A program made the translations under genes and the position numbers. A stretch of 54,286 bases of DNA from JBAYSY01 sp041675885 (GTDB lineage Bacteria > Pseudomonadota > Alphaproteobacteria > Rhodobacterales > Rhodobacteraceae), in the NCBI GenBank assembly GCA_041675885.1, contig JBAYSY010000018.1:1-54286 (forward strand). The letters run 5' to 3'. The notes under the pieces were generated by a model that was not told the DNA's origin, did no database searches, and worked only from the letters and a program-made list of their open reading frames with translations. Numbering within the stretch: the first letter of the stretch is position 1; each line of letters begins with the position of its first letter. Below are positions 48,524 to 54,286 of this stretch, in pieces.

Positions 48524-50887
48524 TCATTCCTTCTGCTTCAGGGCGCTGACCAGATCCACCCGGTCGAGCCTGCGCCGCACCATGAGAACCGAGATCAGCG
48601 CCGAGACGAAGACGATGATCGCCGACCAGGCATAGGTCGGCCCGCTGACCACCAGCGGGATCTCGAACATCTGCGACGACATCTGGCCGGCGGTCAGCGC
48701 CGCCAGCCCGTAGCCCGCCGCCAGCCCCACCGGCAGGCCGATCACCGCCAGCAACATGATCTCGCCCACCAGCACGAAGCCGACCTCGGCGCGGGTGAAG
48801 CCCAGCACCCGCAGGCTGACCAGTTCATGGGTGCGCTCGGCCAGCTGGATGCGCGCGGCATTGTAGATCACGCCGACAGCGATCAGGATACCCAGGAGTG
48901 CATAGATGAACACCACAGTCATCAGGCTTTCGTCGATCTCCCGCCGGAACTGGGCCTGAACCTCGCTCCATAGTGCCACGCCGCCGATGGCGGGGGTTGC
49001 CTTGACCTGCGCGTAAAGCGCGGGGAGTTCGGCGGTATCGGCCATCAGGTTGATGCGGTTGACACGCGGGGCCTGCCGCAGCAGGGAAAACAGCGTGTCC
49101 TCGTGGATATAGGCCGCCTCGCCCAGGGTCTGGCGGATGATGGCCGCGACGGGCAGGACATGGGTCTCGCGCGTTTCGGCCATGAACTCGACGCCGATCA
49201 GGTCGCCCGCCCCGGCCCCGATCTCCTGGGCGAGCAGTTGCGGCAATACCACCCCGCCGGGCGGAATCCCGACCGCCCGGCCCCGGCGGTCCAGCACCCG
49301 CACCAGTTCCGCACCCTCGCCGCGTGCCTCCAGCGCGACCAGCTTCTCGCGTGGGCCGTTCATCAGCCGCACCGGCAGGGTGTAGCCGCCTTCGACATCC
49401 AGCACCCCGGGCAGGTTGCGCGCGTCGATCAGCGCGCCGCGGGTCTGGGCGGTGGTCAGCGTCAGGCTGAGGTGCTGGCGGTTCGAAAGCGTGAACATCT
49501 CGTCCATCATCACCTCGACCGCATCGTAGAAGAACAGCGATCCGACCAGCACCGCGACCGATGCCGCCGTGCCGAGAAGCGTGACCGAGGCCCGCCCGGG
49601 CCAGCGGGTGACCGAACGCAGGATCATCATCGTGGTCTGGCGCAGCCGCAGCCGCTGCCCCGCCGCATCCACCATGCCACGGCTGAACGCCGGCGGCGCG
49701 GGCGGCGACATGGCGACGGCGGGGCTGAGCCGTGCCGTGGCCCAGACCGCGCGCATCGCCCCCGCCAGCACCGTGGCCGGCGCCAGCCCGCCCGAGACCG
49801 CATAGGGCCAGAACGCGGCCTGCCCGATCAGGTAGGGAAAGCGGAAATACTCGCCGTAAAGCCGCGCCAGCGCATCGGCCAGCCACCAGCCCGCGCCCCA
49901 GCCGATCAGCACGCCGCCAAGCCCGATCCCGGCTGAAAGTTTCAGGTAATGCGCCGCCACCTCTCCGGTGGAATAGCCCACCGCCTTCAACAGGCCGATC
50001 TGCTGGCGTTCCAGCGTTACCAGCCGCCCGACCACCATGTTGACCAGAAAGGCCGAGACGATGAAGAACACCGGCGGCATGATCCGCGCCAGGGTGGCGA
50101 TCTGGTCCAGTTCCTGTTGCAGGAAGGCGTGCGAGGTCTGCCGGTCGCGGCCATGCGCCCCGGTGCCGCCATAGGGCGCAAGCAGATCGTCGAGCGCGGC
50201 GATCACCGGCGCCGGGTCCGTCCCCGGCACCAGCCGCAGCGCGAGGTCGTTGAACGCCCCGTCCAGATCGAAGGCGGCGGCGGTGCCCGCATGGCTCATC
50301 CAGAACAGGCCGAAGCGGCGGTCGTCGGGAAACAGCGTGGCCGGGCCGATGGTATAGATGTATTCGGGCGACAGCACCGTGCCGGTGACGCGCAGATCGC
50401 GCAGCCGCCCGCCCATGATGGCGCTGAACCCGTCGCCGGGCCGCAGCCCGTGCGCATCGGCGAAGGGTTCGGACAGCGCCACCTCGTCGGGGCTGAGCGG
50501 GTCGGGCAGGCGGCCCTGCCGCAGCAAGGGCACGTTGAGCACCGGCGCCCCGTCGGCGGGAAGCGAGAACACCCGTGCCATCCCCGGCTCCACCATGCCG
50601 GGCATGTCGAGGATCATATGCTCGGCGATCCTTGTCTCGACCTGCGCCACGCCGCCGATGCCGGCGATATCCGCCGCCAGCGCCTCGGGCGCGCGCACCG
50701 CGCCTGCGAAGATATCGGCAAAGCGGTTGCGCTCGTAATAGGTGTCGCGGGTCTCGGCCAGGGTATGGAGCGAGCCGTGGGCCAGCACCAGCACCGACAC
50801 GCCGCAGGCCATCACCAGCGCGATCGCCAGCGCCTGCGCCCAGATCCGCCGCAGGTCGCGCATGAGCTTGCGGTCGAGCGCGCGCAT
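48524..50887 (-). CDS. ABC transporter permease, FtsX/MacB type
   Basis: A 787-residue permease with two FtsX-like repeats. An N-terminal helix (LAIALVMACGVSVLVLAHGS) precedes a large periplasmic domain, then helices with RIMPPVFFIVSAFLVNMVVG, TLERQQIGLLKAVGYSTGEV and further pairs. The second repeat ends with VFIYALLGILIAVGVIYNAA and LVSLRVLGFTRAEVGFVL. This is a type VII (mechanotransmission) ABC permease as in MacB, LolCE and DevC. The ATG at 50887 overlaps the ATPase stop by one base; a GTG one codon earlier is an alternative. Substrate unknown. Confidence 0.9.
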   Translation of the reverse strand: MRALDRKLMRDLRRIWAQALAIALVMACGVSVLVLAHGSLHTLAETRDTYYERNRFADIFAGAVRAPEALAADIAGIGGVAQVETRIAEHMILDMPGMVEPGMARVFSLPADGAPVLNVPLLRQGRLPDPLSPDEVALSEPFADAHGLRPGDGFSAIMGGRLRDLRVTGTVLSPEYIYTIGPATLFPDDRRFGLFWMSHAGTAAAFDLDGAFNDLALRLVPGTDPAPVIAALDDLLAPYGGTGAHGRDRQTSHAFLQQELDQIATLARIMPPVFFIVSAFLVNMVVGRLVTLERQQIGLLKAVGYSTGEVAAHYLKLSAGIGLGGVLIGWGAGWWLADALARLYGEYFRFPYLIGQAAFWPYAVSGGLAPATVLAGAMRAVWATARLSPAVAMSPPAPPAFSRGMVDAAGQRLRLRQTTMMILRSVTRWPGRASVTLLGTAASVAVLVGSLFFYDAVEVMMDEMFTLSNRQHLSLTLTTAQTRGALIDARNLPGVLDVEGGYTLPVRLMNGPREKLVALEARGEGAELVRVLDRRGRAVGIPPGGVVLPQLLAQEIGAGAGDLIGVEFMAETRETHVLPVAAIIRQTLGEAAYIHEDTLFSLLRQAPRVNRINLMADTAELPALYAQVKATPAIGGVALWSEVQAQFRREIDESLMTVVFIYALLGILIAVGVIYNAARIQLAERTHELVSLRVLGFTRAEVGFVLVGEIMLLAVIGLPVGLAAGYGLAALTAGQMSSQMFEIPLVVSGPTYAWSAIIVFVSALISVLMVRRRLDRVDLVSALKQKE

Positions 50888-51597
50888 CACCAGGTGACCT
50901 CGGCCGGGGCGATCCGGGTGGCGTTCTCGACCACCCGTGACACCTGCCCGTCGGCAAGGAAGATCACCCGATGGGCGATTTTCTGGATGCCGACGTTATG
51001 GGTGATGATCGCGGTCGCGGTGCCCAGTTCCCGGTTCACATCGGCCAGCGCCTCCAGCACCGTCACCCCGGTTCGGCTGTCGAGCGCGCCGGTGGGTTCG
51101 TCGCACAGCAGAACCTCGGGCCGTTTGGCGATGGCGCGGGCAATGGCGACGCGCTGCTGCTCGCCCCCCGACATCTCGGCCGGGAAATGGTCCATCCGGT
51201 GGCCGAGCCCGGCGCGTTCCAGCGCCTCTTCCGGGCGCATCGGATTCTTCGCGATCTCGCTCACGAGCGCCACGTTCTCCCGCGCGGTCAGCGAGGGGAC
51301 CAGATTGTAGAACTGGAACACGAAGCCCACATGGTCGCGGCGGAAGGTGGTCAGTTCCCGGTCCGAGGCGCGGGACAGTTCGCGGTCGCGGAAGAACACC
51401 CGTCCGGCGGTGGGCCGGTCCAGCGCGCCGAGGATGTTGAGCAGCGTCGATTTTCCCGAGCCCGAGGCCCCGAGCAGAACCACCATCTCGCCCTCGAACA
51501 GCGTCAGATCGACGCCGCGCAGGGCGTGGACCGCCGAGGGGCCGCTGCCGTAGACCTTGGTGATGCCCTCGGTGCGGAATACGGGGGTCTGGGTCAT
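50887..51597 (-). CDS. ABC transporter ATP-binding protein (MacB/LolD/DevA type)
   Basis: A 236-residue ATPase with Walker A GASGSGKSTLLN, Q-loop FVFQFYNLVPSLTARENVAL, signature MSGGEQQRVAIARA, Walker B VLLCDEPTGALD and H-loop AIITHNVG. The FQFYNLVPSL and DEPTGALD wording is characteristic of the LolD/MacB subgroup that powers FtsX-type permeases. It is the first gene of a three-gene operon. The ATG at 51597 is 82 bp from the SDR stop on the same strand. Confidence 0.93.
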   Translation of the reverse strand: MTQTPVFRTEGITKVYGSGPSAVHALRGVDLTLFEGEMVVLLGASGSGKSTLLNILGALDRPTAGRVFFRDRELSRASDRELTTFRRDHVGFVFQFYNLVPSLTARENVALVSEIAKNPMRPEEALERAGLGHRMDHFPAEMSGGEQQRVAIARAIAKRPEVLLCDEPTGALDSRTGVTVLEALADVNRELGTATAIITHNVGIQKIAHRVIFLADGQVSRVVENATRIAPAEVTW

Positions 51598-51679
51598 GTC
51601 ATGGTGTCTCCGGCCCTCCCCATGGGCGGGGCTGCGGCGCCCCGCCTTGATCTGCGTCAGTCCGCGTCAGGGCCCCGAA

Positions 51680-52438
51680 TCATGGCGAAGTGTAGCCGCC
51701 GTCCACCAGATGATAGCTGCCGGTGATGAACGACGCCCGGTCGGACAGCAGGAAGCAAGTGAGCGCCGAGACCTCTTCGGGCGTGCCCAGCCGTCCCGCC
51801 GGGTGCATTCCGGCCAGCGCGCCCAGTGTGACCTCGTCGAGGTTGTTCGACAGAAGCGGCGTGTCGATGAAGGCCGGGCCCACCGAATTGATGCGGATCC
51901 CCTGTGCCGCATATTCCATCGCCGCGGTCTTGGTCAGCCCCAGCACCGCGTGTTTCGCCGCCACATAGGCCGCGGAATTGGCGAAACCGACACTGCCGAG
52001 GATCGAGGCCATGTTGACGATGGCCCCGCCGCCCGCCGCCAGCATCGCGGGGATCTGGTAGCGCATCCCGTAGAACACGCCGTTCAGGTTGACGTCGATC
52101 ACCTGCCGCCAGCCGTCCAGCGGGTATTCGCCCGCCGGGGCGGAAGGCCCGCCGATACCCGCATTGTTGACCGCCAGATGCAGCGCGCCGCCCTTTTCGA
52201 CCGCGAAAGCCGCCAGCCGTTCCATGTCGGCCGCCTGTGTCACATCGGCGGCGCAGGCGTCGGCCTTGCCGCCCGCGGCGCGGATGTCGGCGGCGACGGT
52301 CCCGGCCGCGGCCTCGCCCAGATCGCTGACGATCACATGGGCGCCGCGCGCGCCCAGTTCCCGCGCGATGGCCGCGCCGATTCCCGAAGCGCCGCCGGTG
52401 ACGATGGCCACCCGGCCGGTGAAATCGCTGTCGGACAT
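51680..52438 (-). CDS. Short-chain dehydrogenase/reductase
   Basis: NAD(P)-dependent SDR of 252 residues: cofactor motif TGGASGIGAAIA, Asp in DLGEA suggesting NAD(H) preference, NNAG, the catalytic Ser in ASILGS and YVAAK (Tyr-x-x-x-Lys), and the closing LVDGGYTSP. The ATG at 52438 follows AGGAGG. Generic annotations would be 3-oxoacyl-ACP reductase or sugar dehydrogenase; the real substrate is unknown. It lies downstream of a TRAP permease and may oxidise the imported hydroxy-acid, an inference from context only. Confidence 0.9.
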   Translation of the reverse strand: MSDSDFTGRVAIVTGGASGIGAAIARELGARGAHVIVSDLGEAAAGTVAADIRAAGGKADACAADVTQAADMERLAAFAVEKGGALHLAVNNAGIGGPSAPAGEYPLDGWRQVIDVNLNGVFYGMRYQIPAMLAAGGGAIVNMASILGSVGFANSAAYVAAKHAVLGLTKTAAMEYAAQGIRINSVGPAFIDTPLLSNNLDEVTLGALAGMHPAGRLGTPEEVSALTCFLLSDRASFITGSYHLVDGGYTSP

Positions 52439-52580
52439 GATCCCTCCTTCTCTGCGGCGGTGCCGCGAAACCGATGCTGCGCGCGTGTCCTCGGGTCTTC
52501 CCCTGACCATAGGTCCGCGACGGGCCGATGTCAGCCCGCGCGGCCGGGAATTCCCCGTGCTGCGTGTGGCTGCCGTAGCG

Positions 52581-53063
52581 TCACCCCCGCCGGGCCAGTT
52601 CACCAAGCGCCGCGCCGCTGACCCGGCAGACGGTCCATTCGTCCTGCATCCGCGCGCCCTGCGCCTTGTAGAAGTCGATGGCGCTTTCGTTCCAGTCCAG
52701 CACCCACCACGCCAGCCGCCCCAGTCCCTCGTCGATGCAGCGCCGGGCAAGGCGGGACAGCAGCGCCTTGCCGATGCCATGGCCGCGCCTGGCGGGATCG
52801 ACGAACAGATCCTCAAGCCAGATGCCGTGCCGCCCCTGGAAGGTGGAGAAACTATAGAACCACAGCGCGAATCCCGCCGGTTTGCCGTCCACCTCGGCGA
52901 TGTCGCAAAATACCCTTGGCGCGGGGCCAAAGAGGGCGGCGGCGGTGTCGGCCTCCCGCGCCGTGACCTCGTGGCGCAGCTTCTCGTATTCCGCCAGCTT
53001 CAGGATGAAGCCGTGGACGGTGGCGGCATCCTCGGGCCCGGCGGGGCGGATGATCAGGCTCAT
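52581..53063 (-). CDS. GNAT N-acetyltransferase (diamine/spermidine N1-acetyltransferase-like)
   Basis: A 160-residue acetyl-CoA-dependent transferase. It begins LIIRPAGPEDAATVHGFILK and carries FSTFQGRHGIWLEDLFVDP, the acetyl-CoA pyrophosphate loop ARRGHGIGKAL, and WWVLDWNESAIDFYKAQGA. These features match the SSAT-like group, which acetylates polyamines, thialysine and related amines. It starts nine bases after the TRAP dctM stop, so it is probably co-transcribed, though a functional link is unclear. Confidence 0.88.
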   Translation of the reverse strand: MSLIIRPAGPEDAATVHGFILKLAEYEKLRHEVTAREADTAAALFGPAPRVFCDIAEVDGKPAGFALWFYSFSTFQGRHGIWLEDLFVDPARRGHGIGKALLSRLARRCIDEGLGRLAWWVLDWNESAIDFYKAQGARMQDEWTVCRVSGAALGELARRG

Positions 53064-53072
53064 GCGTGTTCC

Positions 53073-54286
53073 TTAAAAGCCGCTCACGCGCGGCAGCCAG
53101 GTGGAGATCACCGGGACAAAGGTCAGCAGCAGCAGCACCAGCAGGTTCGAGATCAGGAAGGGCGGGGTTTCCCGCACCAGATCGGTCAGCCGGATGTTGA
53201 CCGCCGAGGACACCACGAACAACAGGCTGCCGAGCGGCGGCGTGGTCAGGCCGATGGTCAGGTTCACGATCACCACGATGGCGAAATGGATCGGGTCGAT
53301 TCCCAACGAGAAGGCGATGGGCGCGAGGATCGGCACCAGGATCATCACGCCCGGCAGCGGGTCCATGAACAGCCCGAACGCCAGCAGCAGCACGTTCACC
53401 GTCAGCAGGAACACGATAGGGTCGAGGTTCCAGCCGATGATGGTGGCGGCCATGGCCTGCGGGATGCTCTCGATGATCAGGATCCAGGCGAAGGCCCGCG
53501 CCGCGCCGAGGATCAGCAGCACCGCCCCGGCGGTCAGCCCGGCGCGCAGCACGATGCCGGGCAGGTCGCGGACCCGCAAGGAGCGGTAGACGAACATCCC
53601 GCACAAGAGCGCATAGGCCACCGCCATCACCGAAGCCTCGGTGGGCGTGAAGATGCCGCCGCGGATGCCGCCGATGATCAGCACGATCAGGAACAGCGCG
53701 GGCATGGCGTGGAAGGTGGTGCGCAGCATCTGCGGCCATGGCGGTCGCGGCTCGTCCCCCCGGTAGCCGCGCCGGCGGCAGACCCACCAGTTCGCGACCA
53801 TCATCCCGCCGGACATGAGCAGCCCCGGAACGATCCCGGCCATGAACAGCGCCACGACCGACACCCGCTCGTCCTGCATGGCGTAGATGATCATGATGAT
53901 CGAAGGCGGGATGATCGGCCCCACCACGGCGCTGGAAACCGTCAGCGCCCCGGCATAGGCGCGCGGATAGCCCGCCTTCTCCATCATCCGCGTCATCATC
54001 GCCCCCGGCCCGGCGGCGTCCGCAAGCGCCGAGCCCGAGATCCCCGCGAACATGGTCGAGGACAGCACATTGGCATAGCCCAGCCCGCCGCGCAGGTGGC
54101 CGACGAACTGCGAGGCGAAGCGCAGCAGGATCGCGGTCATGGCGCCCCCGGTCATCAGTTCGGCCGCGAGGATGAAGAACGGCACCGCCAGCAGCGGGAA
54201 ACTGTCGAGGCCCGAGAACATCTCCTTGACGATGACCAGATAGGGGTAGCTGCTGCCGAAGCTCAGCGCGATGAAACAGGCGATCG
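53073..54286 (-). CDS. dctM: TRAP transporter large permease, DctM family (5' end outside window)
   Basis: The last 404 codons of a DctM permease; the N-terminus lies beyond the right edge. Segments include SFPLLAVPFFILAAELMTGG, STMFAGISGSALADAAGPGA, VGPIIPPSIIMIIYAM, GGIFTPTEASVMAVAYALLC and IGLTTPPLGSLLFVVSSAV, the standard DctM pattern. This is a second TRAP system, distinct from that at 36.9-39.8 kb; its dctP and dctQ genes should lie to the right. The GNAT and SDR genes follow on the same strand. Confidence 0.94.
   Translation of the reverse strand, partial: IACFIALSFGSSYPYLVIVKEMFSGLDSFPLLAVPFFILAAELMTGGAMTAILLRFASQFVGHLRGGLGYANVLSSTMFAGISGSALADAAGPGAMMTRMMEKAGYPRAYAGALTVSSAVVGPIIPPSIIMIIYAMQDERVSVVALFMAGIVPGLLMSGGMMVANWWVCRRRGYRGDEPRPPWPQMLRTTFHAMPALFLIVLIIGGIRGGIFTPTEASVMAVAYALLCGMFVYRSLRVRDLPGIVLRAGLTAGAVLLILGAARAFAWILIIESIPQAMAATIIGWNLDPIVFLLTVNVLLLAFGLFMDPLPGVMILVPILAPIAFSLGIDPIHFAIVVIVNLTIGLTTPPLGSLLFVVSSAVNIRLTDLVRETPPFLISNLLVLLLLTFVPVISTWLPRVSGF

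Overview
The window is a high-GC (roughly 68-70 % by eye), densely coded chromosomal segment of an alphaproteobacterium, most likely a member of the Rhodobacterales (Rhodobacteraceae/Roseobacteraceae). The evidence is the gene set and its sequence type: class II DAHP synthase, a Fur-family regulator of the Mur type, ChpT histidine phosphotransferase next to a DUF3553 protein, OlsB/OlsA ornithine-lipid enzymes, TRAP transporters, an ASKHA corrinoid-reactivation protein, and intergenic repeats ending in the ATATTT...CCGCCGGAGG type. I see no phage, plasmid, CRISPR or tRNA genes.

Layout. 1-2.0 kb: groES-groEL (groEL runs off the left edge) under a CIRCE operator. 2.3-7.5 kb: metF with divergent metR, suhB, and a 708-residue [2Fe-2S]/ASKHA corrinoid activator. 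8.0-18.9 kb: mainly central metabolism, with guaB, two cyclophilins, pgk, an orphan iron-binding protein, mazG, an M20 amidohydrolase, a PqiA-like membrane protein, class II DAHP synthase and a divergent GlxA-type regulator. 19.2-27.9 kb: a conserved-looking hypothetical protein, an EamA transporter, mur-eno (overlapping), an Uup-type ABC-F ATPase, a secreted EEP-fold protein and a membrane protein. 28.1-34.7 kb: leuC-leuD, rsfS-rlmH, olsB-olsA, DUF3553 and chpT. 34.9-41.0 kb: an IclR-controlled catabolic operon, dctP-dctQ-dctM-dmpF-dmpG, which couples a TRAP importer to 4-hydroxy-2-oxovalerate aldolase and acylating acetaldehyde dehydrogenase. 41.2-43.1 kb: a small surface-type lipoprotein plus a Slam-like outer-membrane protein, in sequence of visibly lower GC. 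43.2 kb: the SRP RNA gene. 43.3-54.3 kb: a cyclic-nucleotide phosphodiesterase/nucleotidase, nudC, an SRPBCC protein, a MacB/DevBCA-like ATPase-permease-membrane fusion operon, an SDR, a GNAT and a TRAP DctM (cut by the right edge).

Two dispersed intergenic repeat families punctuate the window. Family 1 (at least ten copies) has a palindromic core of the form GGGCAGCGG(C/T)CG(A/G)CCGCTGCCC. In some copies the core is split by an internal module; in at least two copies it is enclosed by outer inverted repeats, so it resembles a MITE. Family 2 (five copies) sits mostly between convergent gene ends and probably acts as a bidirectional terminator. The items I consider most worth follow-up are the Slam/lipoprotein pair, the family 1 elements, the TRAP-dmpFG operon, the possible link of the ASKHA protein to a split methionine synthase, and a 16-bp triple tandem repeat abutting the start codon of the GlxA-type regulator.
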